A DNA stretch of 64,000 nt from Hymenobacter sp. HSC-4F20 (GCF_019599275.1 NZ_JAHZTD010000003.1:124001-188000), one strand, 5' to 3'. Counted from the stretch's first letter, positions 16,967 through 25,762 are shown. The notes: a model not told the origin generated them from the sequence alone. A program made the numbers and translations.

Positions 16967-17085
16967 GGCGCGCGGGTGGGTAGGGCGGCAACTTATCTGA
17001 AATCCGGTGGAATTGGCTGTATTCTTCCCGCTATTTCCGCGCAAACGTTGTCGGGAACGTTGCCACTCCCTACCCCCCTTGTCAG

Positions 17086-17127
17086 CACCAAAGCCGCCCT
17101 GAGTCCAGACCCAGGGCGGCTTTGGTG
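17086..17127 (-). terminator. Terminator of the CYP152 gene
   Basis: A 16-bp perfect stem pairs 17086-17101 with 17112-17127 (10-base loop). It lies 17 bp beyond the stop codon of the P450 gene and upstream of the pectinesterase pair, so it separates the two units. Confidence 0.75.
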
Positions 17128-17143
17128 TGTACATTAGGCTTCT

Positions 17144-18475
17144 CTACCCCTTGTGGAACGGGCAACCCATAGCGGCAGCCTTCTCACTGCCGGCGGCGGG
17201 CATGGGCAGGGCTGCTAGGGCTCCTTTACCAGTTGCCCGCACATTCGTCATCACAAAGCCGCTGGCGGGCAACGTGGGCATGCGCGTTAGGTCATAGCTC
17301 AGGTCCTGGGCCGGCACGTCGTAGCGGATGCCGTCGTTGAGGAAGGCTACCGCTTGCTTCATGGCTTCAATGGTAATCCACTCGCCGGCGCAGCGGTGGC
17401 CGGTCAGGTATTCACCGCCGCCCTGCGGAATAAAGTCGTAGGGGCTTTCCTGCCACTGCCGGAACCGCTCGGGCCAGAACACTTCCGGGTCCTGCCACAG
17501 CCGTTCGTCGCGGTTAGTGCCGTACACATCCAGCAGTACCATCGTGCCCTTCGGAAACTCGAAGCCGTGCCAGGTAAAGTCGTCGCGCACCAGCGCGCCT
17601 ACAAATGGGGTAAAGGGAAAATACCGGCGCACTTCCTGCACAAATAACTCGGCGTAATCCTCGGCGGGGTTGCGCAGTAGCTGGCGGTAGGCGGGATGCT
17701 CATGCAGGGCAAGGGCCGCAAAGGTGATGTAGGTAGCAATAGCCACAATGGGCCGAGTGGCGTTCATGAGTTCAATAGCGGCCATCTGCACATCCAGCAA
17801 TTCGCCGTCTGCATCCCGGTACCAAGCTACCATATGAGCCGGCGAGCCTTCCTGAACCGGCAATTTCCCCTTTCGGATGGCCCGGATAATACCGCGCATC
17901 CACTTCTCGCCGCGGCTGCGGGCCTGCTTGCCGCGCCAGTGCCGGGGCCCTACCCCACCAAAGCCGTCCACCATGGCCCCGAAGTCGCGGGCGCGCTTGC
18001 TTACCTCGTCTTCCTGCAGCGGCACCTCAGCCCAGGCGCACGCCGCCCGGCACAGGATTTCCTGGGCTTCGCGAAAGAGCACTACCCGATCCATCTTTTC
18101 CCAGCGGTGGGCATAGCGCTGCCACTGCTCGGCCAGCAGACTCATCAGCCGCTCCCGGCTAGCCGGCCCCATCAGGGCCATAAACATTTCCTTGCGGCAG
18201 CGGTGCTCCCCGTTGTCGCGGGTCTGGATGGCATCCACGCCCATCAGAGTGGTTTGCACCCGGCGCGGCACGGCCCCCTTCCGGATAAAGAGCTTAGGAT
18301 TGTAGAACAGCTCGGCGGCCTCAGCTCCGTGCAAGCAAATAGCCTTCATGCCCATTAGCCGAATCTGGAAGATATCGGAGTCGAAGCGCTGGCTGCGGCT
18401 GTACAGGAAGGGGTAGCCTTCGCGCAGCACGTCCAGGGTGCTGTCGAAACTTGGGTCGCGGAAAATCTTGGGCAT
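17144..18475 (-). CDS. Cytochrome P450 of the CYP152 type (fatty-acid peroxygenase)
   Basis: A 443-residue soluble P450. CYP152 enzymes use hydrogen peroxide to hydroxylate or decarboxylate fatty acids. The I-helix has Arg241-Pro242 (NATRPIVAIA), replacing the usual acid-alcohol pair and serving to hold the fatty-acid carboxylate. The haem ligand is Cys362 in GGGEYLTGHRCAGEW. Residue 84 is Gln (AIQTRDNG); Gln here is typical of hydroxylases such as P450BSbeta, while the decarboxylase OleT has His. So alpha/beta-hydroxylation is predicted, not alkene formation. The tail (about residues 415-443) is Ala-rich and ends in MGCPFHKG. Its own terminator lies at 17086. Confidence 0.92.
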   Translation of the reverse strand: MPKIFRDPSFDSTLDVLREGYPFLYSRSQRFDSDIFQIRLMGMKAICLHGAEAAELFYNPKLFIRKGAVPRRVQTTLMGVDAIQTRDNGEHRCRKEMFMALMGPASRERLMSLLAEQWQRYAHRWEKMDRVVLFREAQEILCRAACAWAEVPLQEDEVSKRARDFGAMVDGFGGVGPRHWRGKQARSRGEKWMRGIIRAIRKGKLPVQEGSPAHMVAWYRDADGELLDVQMAAIELMNATRPIVAIATYITFAALALHEHPAYRQLLRNPAEDYAELFVQEVRRYFPFTPFVGALVRDDFTWHGFEFPKGTMVLLDVYGTNRDERLWQDPEVFWPERFRQWQESPYDFIPQGGGEYLTGHRCAGEWITIEAMKQAVAFLNDGIRYDVPAQDLSYDLTRMPTLPASGFVMTNVRATGKGALAALPMPAAGSEKAAAMGCPFHKG

Positions 18476-18597
18476 GGTCAGGTAGTAGTCGAATAGGTCG
18501 CCGAAATGAATGCCTTTACCTTACGGCTCGTTGACACGGAGGATATTGTGGAGCCTGTAAAAACACCTACTTTACTTGCCATTACCTATGATAATCA

Positions 18598-19218
18598 ATG
18601 GCCTCTCCCTTAACGCGCTTCCTACAGCAGCACTATCCAAGCCTGCGACTAAGCTCACCCTTATTCTACTCTTGGCCTTTTGGTCTTCGTTTCGACTTAC
18701 AGCATGAGCACTTATCTACATCTGAGGACGCCTATTTTCAGGAAGTCGTACGCCGGGCTTCATTACTGTTCCAAGCCACTTTTGCTTCTAATGACCCGGT
18801 TGTAGTTGTTCATCAGGAATGGCGGCACAAACGACCTCGAATTAGGAACAGCAACTATCTACTTCAGCAGCTTTCAATACCGAAAGCCGCTATTCACTTT
18901 CAGCGGATTGCTAACCCATACTCATACGGAAGCACTAAATGGATGAGAGCACACTTCTCATTAAGCGCTTCTCAGGTACCCTACCCCTCTATTTTTGCTG
19001 CTATTGGCAACCAGGATTTTGGCAATAGAAAGCCTGTGCTTCACGGAGACACTTTCTTTTTAAACCAGCGCACTAGCTTAATTTTCTATATGTATGATGA
19101 TCGGGGCTTAGATATCATCGGCCCTGACGTAGCATCTCTTCGTTACCTATATGAGGAGTTTAATGAGTTGATACTGGACTACGACCGGCCACAGATTGAC
19201 GCCTTATTTGCTACATAA
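18598..19218 (+). CDS. DUF3885 domain protein
   Basis: A 206-residue soluble protein. The DUF3885 pattern is clear: FYSWPFGLRFDLQ near residues 22-36, a middle beta-rich part, and the C-terminal YDDRGLDIIGPDVASLRYLY followed by NELILDYDRPQIDALF. The function of the family is unknown; members occur widely as single genes and in toxin-immunity neighbourhoods. The gene is markedly lower in GC than the P450 and fabI genes on each side, which suggests acquisition. It converges on fabI with a shared terminator at 19226. Confidence 0.8.
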   Translation: MASPLTRFLQQHYPSLRLSSPLFYSWPFGLRFDLQHEHLSTSEDAYFQEVVRRASLLFQATFASNDPVVVVHQEWRHKRPRIRNSNYLLQQLSIPKAAIHFQRIANPYSYGSTKWMRAHFSLSASQVPYPSIFAAIGNQDFGNRKPVLHGDTFFLNQRTSLIFYMYDDRGLDIIGPDVASLRYLYEEFNELILDYDRPQIDALFAT

Positions 19219-19225
19219 AGCGCAA

Positions 19226-19251
19226 AAAGCCCGACCAAATGGCCGGGCTTT
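19226..19251. terminator. Bidirectional terminator between DUF3885 gene and fabI
   Basis: Stem aaagcccg (19226-19233) with cgggcttt (19244-19251). A runs on one side and T residues on the other allow use in both directions, fitting the convergent genes that end at 19218 and 19280. Confidence 0.75.
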
Positions 19252-19279
19252 CTTATTCTAAACTCTGACAACAGGTAGC

Positions 19280-20101
19280 CTAGGCTTTGCTGTTGGTGAT
19301 GAGCTCCACAATTTCCTCCGAGATGCCGGTGGTGCTGAAGCCGCCGTCGTGCATGAGGTTCTGCATGGTCACGTAGCGGGTCAGGTCCGAGAACAGGCTA
19401 ATGCAGTAGTCGGCGCAGGCTTCGGCCGGGGCGTTGCCCAGGGGCGAAAGTTTGTCGGCGTAGGTGTAGAACGCATCGAAGCCGCTGATGCCGGTACCAG
19501 CCGTGGTCTTGGTGGGCGACTGGCTGATGGTGTTCACGCGCACTTTTTTGAGCTTGCCCAGGCGCTGGCCGTAGCTGCGGGCAATGCTTTCGAGCACGGC
19601 TTTGGCCTGCGACATGTCGGTGTAGTCGAGGAAGGCGCGCTGAGCGGCAATGTAGCTCAGGGCTACTACCGAGCCCCACTCATTGAAAGCATCCTGCTTC
19701 TCGGCCACGGCCAGCATCTTGTGCAGCGACAGGGCCGATACGTCCAGGGTTTTCTGGTACCACTCGTAGTTTAGCTCACCGTAGTGCTTGCCCTTGCGGA
19801 TGTTGGCACTCATGCCAATGCTGTGCAGCACAAAGTCAAGCTTACCACCAAGTTGCTCCTGAGCGCCGCTGAACAGCTTTTCCAGGTCTTCCACGGAGGT
19901 AGCATCGGCCGGGATGATGGGCGCATTGCACTGCTCCGAGAGCTTATTGATTTCGCCCATACGCATGGCCAGCGGGGCGTTGGTGAGCACAAAGCGGGCA
20001 CCTTCGGCGTGGGCCTTCAGGGCTACTTTCCAGGCAATAGATTCCTCGTTCAGGGCACCCGAAATGATGCCGACTTTACCAGCGAGTAGGTTGTTAGACA
20101 T
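19280..20101 (-). CDS. fabI: Enoyl-[acyl-carrier-protein] reductase (NADH), FabI
   Basis: A 273-residue SDR that carries out the last reduction of each fatty-acid elongation cycle. The nucleotide site is GIISGALNEESIAW (residues 11-24), the FabI-type variant of the glycine motif. The active site has Tyr150, Tyr160 and Lys167 (SYIAAQRAFLDY then TDMSQAK), the spacing of E. coli Tyr146, Tyr156 and Lys163. SQSPTKTTAGTGI is the substrate loop. The gene is last in the minus-strand block after recN, with a 133-bp gap that contains an unusual repeat pair touching the start codon. Confidence 0.96.
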   Translation of the reverse strand: MSNNLLAGKVGIISGALNEESIAWKVALKAHAEGARFVLTNAPLAMRMGEINKLSEQCNAPIIPADATSVEDLEKLFSGAQEQLGGKLDFVLHSIGMSANIRKGKHYGELNYEWYQKTLDVSALSLHKMLAVAEKQDAFNEWGSVVALSYIAAQRAFLDYTDMSQAKAVLESIARSYGQRLGKLKKVRVNTISQSPTKTTAGTGISGFDAFYTYADKLSPLGNAPAEACADYCISLFSDLTRYVTMQNLMHDGGFSTTGISEEIVELITNSKA

Positions 20102-20102
20102 G

Positions 20103-20216
20103 TGGTGAAATGGTGAGATGGTGAAATGGTGAGTTGCTGTTTCGGACTCCCCTGCACCGTTTGAAACTCCAGGTTAGCGGCTGCCAAGTTAGCCATTCAC
20201 CACCTCACAATTTCAC
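20103..20216. repeat. Degenerate tandem repeat and inverted copy just upstream of fabI
   Basis: On the plus strand a roughly 9-base unit (ggtgaaatg/ggtgagatg) repeats about three and a half times at 20103-20133, starting two bases from the fabI start codon. A second copy in inverted orientation lies at 20197-20216: it matches the reverse complement of 20105-20124 at 18 of 20 positions. The two could pair as a hairpin in the fabI leader. Confidence 0.7.
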
Positions 20217-20234
20217 TACCTCATAATTTCGCCC

Positions 20235-21908
20235 CTACCCTACCAGTTCCTCGCCGCGCATGGCCAGCAGCTCGCGGGCACTCTGGTAGGCGTGTTGGCT
20301 GGGGTTGGCGCCGGAAATCATCTGGGCAATTTCATGAATGCGCTCCTCCAGGTTTAGCATCCGGATGCTGCTCACGGTCCGGTCGGCGCGGTCTTCCTTG
20401 TACACGAAATAGTGCGCGTCGCCGGCGGCGGCCATCTGGGGTAGGTGGCTGATGGTGATAAGCTGGTGCTTACGGGCCATCTGCTGCATCATGCGCCCTA
20501 CCTTCACGGCAATTTCCCCACTGATACCCGTATCAATTTCATCAAATACGATGGTGGGCAGAGCTGTTTTATCAGCCAGCATGTACTTGATGCAGAGCAT
20601 GAGGCGCGAGAATTCACCACCGGAAGCCGCTTTGCTCAGTGTCTGGGGCTGAGCGCCTTTGTTGGCCGTGAACAGGATGCTGACCACGTCGATGCCACTG
20701 GTAGCGGGCGGGCCTTCCTGGTGGTGTACTACGATGCGCGAGTTCGGCATGCCCAAGTCAGCCAATAAGCCTACCAGCTCCTTTTCAAACTTCGGGAACA
20801 CCTTGCGGCGCGCTTCCGAGAGGCGGCTGGCCTGCTTTTTCACGGTTGCCAAAGTGCCTTCGGCGTCGCGGCGCAGGCGGGCAATCTGCTTATCCAGGTT
20901 AAGCACGGAGCCCACTTTGTCGCGCAGGTCACCACGCACGGTAAGCAGCCCCACTACGTCGCGGACCTGGTGCTTGCGCTGCAGGCTGTAGAGCACATTC
21001 AGGCGGCCCTGCAGCTCGTCAATGCGGGCGGGGTCGCCTTCGGTGCGGCGCTCCACTACCTCTATTTCGTCGGCAATGTCGTGCAGCTCGATCAGGCAGC
21101 TGTCGAGGCGGTGCTTCAACTCGCGGGCCTGCTCTGAGTACGAAGCAATCTGGCCTAGCAGCGTGGCGGCTTCTTTCATGGCGCCGGTAGCACAGTATTC
21201 GCTTTCCGAGAGGTGCTGCAGGGCCGAGGTCAGCTTGAACTTAATTTCCTCGGCGTGCTCCAGCTCCTTTACTTCTTGCTCCAGCTCGTCCTGCTGCTCA
21301 TTATCGAGGCGGGCATCTTCCAGCTCGCTGAGCAGAAAGCTATGGTAGTCCAGCTCTTTGTTGGCCTGAGCCACTTGGTCTTCGAGAGCTTTGAGGTCGG
21401 CTTCCAGCTTGCGGTACTGGCGGTAGGCATTGCTGTACTGGGCGCGGGTAGGCACCAGCCCGGCGTACAAATCCAACAGGTTCAGCTGAAACACAGCATC
21501 CCCCAGCAGCAGCGTATCGTGCTGGGAGTGAATGTCCATGAGATTCGCCCCGATGTTACGCAGGGTTTCCAGGGTCACGGGCGTATCATTCACGAAAGCC
21601 CGAGACTTGCCGGCCGGACTAATCTCGCGGCGCAAAATGCACTGGGTATCGTAGTCGAGGTCTTCGGCTTCAAAGATATCCTGCAGCTGGTAGCTGCTGA
21701 TATCAAACTGGCCTTCAATCACGCACTTCTTCTCCGTGTCGAAGAGCATGCGCGAATCGGCCCGGTTGCCGAGCAAGAGGCCAATGGCCCCGAGCATAAT
21801 GGACTTGCCCGCGCCAGTTTCGCCGGTGATTATATTTAAAAGAGCCGAGGGTCGCAGCTGGAGCTGCTCAATCAGGGCGTAGTTTCGGATGCGCAGGTCA
21901 ACTAACAT
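20235..21908 (-). CDS. recN: DNA repair protein RecN
   Basis: A 557-residue SMC-like ATPase for double-strand-break repair. The N-terminus is MLVDLRIRNYALIEQL, followed by the Walker A GETGAGKSIMLGAIG. The middle (about residues 150-360) is coiled coil rich in Glu, Leu and Lys. The C-terminal head shows the signature ASGGEFSRLMLCIK, Walker B TIVFDEIDTGISG and ITISHLPQMAA. The frame is open up to 21932, but the ATG at 21908 gives the universal RecN start. It belongs to the Bacteroidota block bamD-rpoZ-coa-porD-recN. Confidence 0.96.
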   Translation of the reverse strand: MLVDLRIRNYALIEQLQLRPSALLNIITGETGAGKSIMLGAIGLLLGNRADSRMLFDTEKKCVIEGQFDISSYQLQDIFEAEDLDYDTQCILRREISPAGKSRAFVNDTPVTLETLRNIGANLMDIHSQHDTLLLGDAVFQLNLLDLYAGLVPTRAQYSNAYRQYRKLEADLKALEDQVAQANKELDYHSFLLSELEDARLDNEQQDELEQEVKELEHAEEIKFKLTSALQHLSESEYCATGAMKEAATLLGQIASYSEQARELKHRLDSCLIELHDIADEIEVVERRTEGDPARIDELQGRLNVLYSLQRKHQVRDVVGLLTVRGDLRDKVGSVLNLDKQIARLRRDAEGTLATVKKQASRLSEARRKVFPKFEKELVGLLADLGMPNSRIVVHHQEGPPATSGIDVVSILFTANKGAQPQTLSKAASGGEFSRLMLCIKYMLADKTALPTIVFDEIDTGISGEIAVKVGRMMQQMARKHQLITISHLPQMAAAGDAHYFVYKEDRADRTVSSIRMLNLEERIHEIAQMISGANPSQHAYQSARELLAMRGEELVG

Positions 21909-21984
21909 AGCAATCCAACATGAGGGCCGCATTACCGGCCGTAGCTGACAAAAAGGAAAAGCTACGCGCCGGCCACAACCAGGT

Positions 21985-22033
21985 CTAGTAGCTTTAGCAA
22001 AGCTACTAGCTCATTTAGTTAATTGCTAACTAA
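21985..22033. promoter_or_regulatory. Two hairpins and a -7-like element between porD and recN
   Basis: An 11-bp perfect stem pairs 21985-21995 with 21999-22009 (3-base loop), and a 7-bp stem pairs 22015-22021 with 22027-22033. On the minus strand the first hairpin contains TAGCTTTG (22005-21998), which fits the TAnnTTTG element, so the region may end the porD transcript, start the recN transcript, or both. No properly spaced TTG was found. Confidence 0.45.
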
Positions 22034-22067
22034 TTTTGCCGAATAATTTTTTATATGCTCTCAACCA

Positions 22068-22994
22068 TTACGGCTGACGCAGGATAGCTTGGTACTTGGC
22101 CGAGTTGGTTGGGTCCGCTTCCGAAAGCAAGGTAGTCACGGTCACCTTCTGCTGTTGATCGGGGCTGGTACGAAAGATGTTGGCTATTTCGTCGGCCTTG
22201 GTGGTAAAGAAGGCCCGCGCCAGTAACGTACCAGGACGGCGCTGTACGGCTTGCTGAACGCCCTGCAACGCCGTAGTAATAGTGGTGCGCGCTTCCTCCG
22301 GCTTCGTGATAAAAACATCCATTCCTTGTCGGTAGTACGCGTACATGCCGCTGCGGAAGGCTTCCAACTGAGGATCCTGCAAGTTATTAAGCAACCAGTA
22401 GCGGTTGGCGTTATTGGTGTCCTTCCAGCCCTCATCCGCTTCGTTGGTGGTGTTTTGGGAGGCCGCGTTGGTTAGGATAGAACGGGCACGGTCGTAGTAA
22501 GGCGAGCCACTTAGAGGGGAGAAGCTGTCTTGGTCCATGCCAATGATAAGATAGGCATAGAAAGATAACAGGGACGACAGATTTCCGACGAAGGTGTTCT
22601 CCGAATAATCAATCGGGCTCTGGGGCGAGTAGTTGAAAATCCAGCCCCGGTCGGCAAAGCTCAGCAGGTTCGTTTCGTAGCCCGTGCCGTACACCGGCCG
22701 GGTACTGACAATACGCACGGTAGCACGGTAGGTACCATTCTGCGGAATTTCCGTAATGCCAATGAAAAACCGGCAGTTGATACGCTCCGCGGGCCGGTAG
22801 ACCTGGTTGGTAAAGGAGCGGGTATTAAGAAAATCCTGAGTGTCTTTCTGCAGCTGCTGCACAAGCTGCCGGTCGGAAATAGTTACGTTTTCCGTAGATA
22901 CTGTTACTACCGCGTTCAGCTCCTGCGCCCGGGCGGAATACGTTAGCAGGGTAGCTGGCAGAAGCAGGCAGAGCGACAGGGCGAGGTTACGCAT
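22068..22994 (-). CDS. porD: Type IX secretion system protein PorD (DUF4835)
   Basis: A 308-residue exported protein with signal peptide (LSLCLLLPATLLTYSARA). The mature protein follows the DUF4835 pattern: QELNAVVTVSTENV, then FLNTRSFTNQVYRPAERINC, SFYAYLIIGMDQDSFSP and the long C-terminal helical part with RYWLLNNL. DUF4835 proteins correspond to PorD, needed for type IX secretion and gliding in Bacteroidota. Its first codon overlaps the end of coaB by 8 bp (22987-22994), which implies translational coupling. The conserved neighbourhood with recN and coaB supports the call. Confidence 0.88.
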   Translation of the reverse strand: MRNLALSLCLLLPATLLTYSARAQELNAVVTVSTENVTISDRQLVQQLQKDTQDFLNTRSFTNQVYRPAERINCRFFIGITEIPQNGTYRATVRIVSTRPVYGTGYETNLLSFADRGWIFNYSPQSPIDYSENTFVGNLSSLLSFYAYLIIGMDQDSFSPLSGSPYYDRARSILTNAASQNTTNEADEGWKDTNNANRYWLLNNLQDPQLEAFRSGMYAYYRQGMDVFITKPEEARTTITTALQGVQQAVQRRPGTLLARAFFTTKADEIANIFRTSPDQQQKVTVTTLLSEADPTNSAKYQAILRQP

Positions 22995-23637
22995 GGTGGG
23001 GCAAACGAGCTAATACAGTGTGCACAATGTCGCGGGCTACTTCGGACTTGGGCTTCACGGGAAAGGTAGTCACTTGGCCGTCGGCAGCCAGCAGCGTTAC
23101 CTTGTTGGTATCGTGGCGAAACCCAGCGCCTGCGTCGCGCAGAGAGTTTAGTACAACTAAATCAAAGTGTTTCCGGCGAAGCTTGTCCAAGGCGTGGGCC
23201 TGCTCATTTTCCGTCTCCAACGCAAAACCTACAGAAAATTGTCCGGGGCGCTTGGTTTGGCCCAGGGTAGCAGCAATATCCACGTTTTTCACCAGCTCCA
23301 GAGTTAGCGTGGCTCCAGCTTTTTTGATTTTATTTTCCGCTATATGGGCTGGTTTGTAGTCGGCTACGGCCGCCGCAAACACCCATATAGCGGCCGTGGG
23401 CGCCACAGCGGCGGCGGCGGCGTACATCTCATCAGCCGTTTGCACGCGCTGCGTCCGAATGCGCGGATGTGCGGGGTCAGGCAGGCTGGTGGGGCCACTG
23501 ATGAGCACCACCTCGGCCCCTTCAGCCGCGAAGGTTTCAGCTAATGCGTACCCCATTTTGCCCGTGCTGTGGTTGCCAATAAAACGAACCGGGTCCAGAG
23601 GCTCGTACGTGGGACCAGCCGTAAGAAGAACGCGCAT
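22987..23637 (-). CDS. coaB: Phosphopantothenate--cysteine ligase, separate CoaB
   Basis: A 216-residue CoaB domain. It joins cysteine to 4'-phosphopantothenate in coenzyme A synthesis. Motifs are MRVLLTAGPTYEPLDPVRFI at the N-terminus, NHSTGKMGYALA, AAAVADYKP and KIKKAG, and FALETEN near residue 150. In most bacteria this domain is fused behind CoaC; here it starts at its own ATG, 92 bp after the coaC stop codon, and the spacer has several stops. The frame is open to 23694 but the ATG at 23637 matches the domain start. It overlaps porD by 8 bp. Confidence 0.92.
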   Translation of the reverse strand: MRVLLTAGPTYEPLDPVRFIGNHSTGKMGYALAETFAAEGAEVVLISGPTSLPDPAHPRIRTQRVQTADEMYAAAAAVAPTAAIWVFAAAVADYKPAHIAENKIKKAGATLTLELVKNVDIAATLGQTKRPGQFSVGFALETENEQAHALDKLRRKHFDLVVLNSLRDAGAGFRHDTNKVTLLAADGQVTTFPVKPKSEVARDIVHTVLARLPHHA

Positions 23638-23729
23638 AAGGGAAGCTAGAAAGATAGAAGCAGAAACTAACGCTCCAGGCAGATAACTGCACAAAGCTGT
23701 TCTTTACCCCGCAAGTTTGACATACTTTT

Positions 23730-24281
23730 TCATACAAAGAACTGCTCCAGTTCCGCTACTATCTGTTCGGGTTCTAGCATGCGGCCGGGGCCGCTGAGGC
23801 CACTGGCCAGCTCACCCGCCGGGGAGTTCCATACCGTGTTGCCGTATTGCCGCAGGCGGCTGAGGTTAGCTTGGGTAGCCGGGTGCTGGTACATATCGAG
23901 GTCCATGGCCGGGGCCAGAAACACGGGGCAGCGCGCGGAAAGGTACACGGCGTCCAGCAGCGTATCACAAAGGCCATTCGCCAGATGCGCCAACGTATTG
24001 GCGGAGGCTGGTGCTACGACCAGCGCGTCGGCCCAGAGGCCCAGGTGCACGTGGTTGTGCCACTCGCCGGCTCGCTTATCTTTCAGGAAGCCTTGCAGCA
24101 CCGGGTTCTTAGACAGCGTGCCCAGGGTCAGCGGCGTCACAAAGGCGGTGGCGGCCGGGGTAAGCACCACTTGCACTTCAGCGCCGGCCTTTACCAGCAG
24201 CCGCACCAGCCCTGCAGCTTTGTAAGCGGCAATGCTGCCGCTCACGCCTAACAGAATTTTTCGTTCTCGCAATCCAGCCAT
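23730..24281 (-). CDS. coaC: Phosphopantothenoylcysteine decarboxylase, separate CoaC
   Basis: A 183-residue flavoprotein of the HFCD family. It decarboxylates 4'-phosphopantothenoylcysteine, the step after CoaB. Visible motifs: GVSGSIAAYKA (FMN phosphate site), HNHVHLG with the active-site His, APASANTLAHLANG (the PASANIT-type motif) and APAMDLDMY. In E. coli the last motif is PAMNxxMY with an essential Asn; here the residue is Asp, probably a lineage variant. The flexible lid SGELASGLSGPGRM follows. The start at 24281 was chosen because it puts ILLGVSGSI near the N-terminus. Confidence 0.92.
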   Translation of the reverse strand: MAGLRERKILLGVSGSIAAYKAAGLVRLLVKAGAEVQVVLTPAATAFVTPLTLGTLSKNPVLQGFLKDKRAGEWHNHVHLGLWADALVVAPASANTLAHLANGLCDTLLDAVYLSARCPVFLAPAMDLDMYQHPATQANLSRLRQYGNTVWNSPAGELASGLSGPGRMLEPEQIVAELEQFFV

Positions 24282-24433
24282 TGCAGCATGTACAGTATGG
24301 GCTCCGGAGTCCAGTAAAAACGCCATGCTGCCTCTATCCCAGCACCTCGCACAGGTCAGCATACAGAACACTGACGGGCAAGCTACCGGGGCAGACGCAG
24401 CATGTAACGTACTCTTCTGCTACAGCAGTCCGA

Positions 24434-24766
24434 TTACTCAGGCTTCTGCTCTTCCTCGGCAGGAGTATGGAAGTGCACTTTGCCTTCCAGGAATTCCTCC
24501 ACAGCTAGGTTTGTGGGCTTAGGCAGCCGCTCATAGTGCTTGGAAATTTCGATTTGCTCCCGGTTCTCGAATACTTCTTCGAGGTTGTCAACGGTAGTAG
24601 CAAACTCCGCCAGCTTGCTGTTCAGCTCTTCCTTAAGCTTCACGGAAATCTGGTTGGCGCGCTTCGAGATGATGGCAATGCTCTCGTACACGTTGCCTGT
24701 TTCGTGGGTGAAGTCCGACATATTGCGGGTCACAATGGAAGCGGGTACGTTATTGGGAGTCTTCAT
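24434..24766 (-). CDS. rpoZ: RNA polymerase omega subunit (Bacteroidota type)
   Basis: A 110-residue protein with the Bacteroidota omega pattern: MSDFTHETGNVYESIAIISKRANQI (in parts: TGNVYESIAII and SKRANQI), a helix with KEELNSKLAEFA and the acidic C-terminus with EEFLEGK. Omega helps assemble and stabilise RNA polymerase. The start at 24766 gives MKTPNNVPASIV, the usual family start; a longer frame begins at 24871. It lies between bamD and coaC in the conserved block. Confidence 0.9.
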   Translation of the reverse strand: MKTPNNVPASIVTRNMSDFTHETGNVYESIAIISKRANQISVKLKEELNSKLAEFATTVDNLEEVFENREQIEISKHYERLPKPTNLAVEEFLEGKVHFHTPAEEEQKPE

Positions 24767-24899
24767 AAACGAATGTGTTGAGGATGTGCAGAAAGTGGGA
24801 ATAAGGAGGGAATGCAAGAAGAGTGGGGCAACAGGGTCAGCTAGTTTACCCTCATTTTCCACAGGTAGCACCTTGCAAGCCCATTATCCACAGTAAATT

Positions 24900-25727
24900 T
24901 TATTTCGCGGCCGTAGTTTCGGCCGGTTTAATCTTGGCTACGGCGTCGCGGGAGGTATCGTACATGCGCTCCGCCTCCTTGAGGTTTTTGCTCTGAGGGA
25001 AGGCGTCGATAAAGTTCTGGTAGAAGGCAATAGCCTCTAGATACCGCTCCCGCTGCTTTTCTTCCACGCTTTCCCGGGCCAGGTCGTACTGGGCACTAAG
25101 CTTCAGGAAAGCCGCCTGCTCTCCGTAGGCCGAGGCGGGATACTGCTGCTGAAAGCCGGTGAAAGCCGTAACGGCCGACTGGTAGTAACGCAGGTCGTAG
25201 TAGAGGCGGGCGGCGCGAAACGCCTTGTTCTCCAGCTTCTTCTGCAACTCCTGCGACATCCCCTCGGTTTCGGCGCGGAAACGGCTTTCCGGAAAGCGGT
25301 TCAGGAAATCCTGAATGACTTCCAGGGCCGAGAAGGTGTTGGTTTGGTCAAGCTGGAAGTCAGGCGAGTCGCGGAACAAGGACTTGGCCTGCATGAAGGC
25401 TGCTTCTTCGGCGTACTGCGAGTTAGGATACGTTTCGTAGAACGTTTTGAAGTAGTAGGCGCTCAGGGTGTAGTTCCGCTGCTGGAAGTTGGTATTGGCG
25501 AAGTAGAACTGCGCTTTTTCCGCTTCCGGGCGGCCTTTTAGCAGCGGATTCAGCTCCTCCAGTAGGGTACCCGCCTTGAAATAGTCGCCTTTCTCATAAT
25601 ACTGCAAGGCAGCTTCGTACTTCTTGTTTACGTCGGTGCTCTTGAGCAGCTTCTGGTAGCCCGTGCACGAGCCAAGCAGCAACGCGCTCAAGGACAGAGC
25701 AAAGAAGGTAGGGCGAAAAGACAGCAT
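24900..25727 (-). CDS. bamD: Outer-membrane assembly lipoprotein BamD
   Basis: A 275-residue lipoprotein with the signal FFALSLSALLLGSC and lipidated Cys in LGSC. It is followed by tetratricopeptide-like repeats: KYEAALQYYEKGDYFKAG, AQFYFANTNFQQRNYTLSAY and YQSAVTAFTGFQQQYP. BamD is the essential partner of BamA in outer-membrane protein insertion. The ATG at 25727 gives the lipoprotein signal; the frame is open to 25769. A promoter-like element lies 8 bp upstream of the start codon. Confidence 0.92.
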   Translation of the reverse strand: MLSFRPTFFALSLSALLLGSCTGYQKLLKSTDVNKKYEAALQYYEKGDYFKAGTLLEELNPLLKGRPEAEKAQFYFANTNFQQRNYTLSAYYFKTFYETYPNSQYAEEAAFMQAKSLFRDSPDFQLDQTNTFSALEVIQDFLNRFPESRFRAETEGMSQELQKKLENKAFRAARLYYDLRYYQSAVTAFTGFQQQYPASAYGEQAAFLKLSAQYDLARESVEEKQRERYLEAIAFYQNFIDAFPQSKNLKEAERMYDTSRDAVAKIKPAETTAAK

Positions 25728-25735
25728 AAGGGGCG

Positions 25736-25762
25736 CAAAGGTAAGGATAATCGGTGAGGCAA
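25736..25762 (-). promoter_or_regulatory. Probable promoter of bamD (TTG-N16-TACCTTTG)
   Basis: On the minus strand TTG at 25762-25760 is followed after 16 bases by TACCTTTG at 25743-25736, close to the TTG-N19-TAnnTTTG consensus. The start codon is 8 bases further on, so the leader would be extremely short. Confidence 0.5.

Noticed and set aside
23638..23729. coaC/coaB gap as a simple frameshift
   Set aside because: The spacer has several stops in the coaC frame and no linker-like coding sequence, so a true split is more likely.
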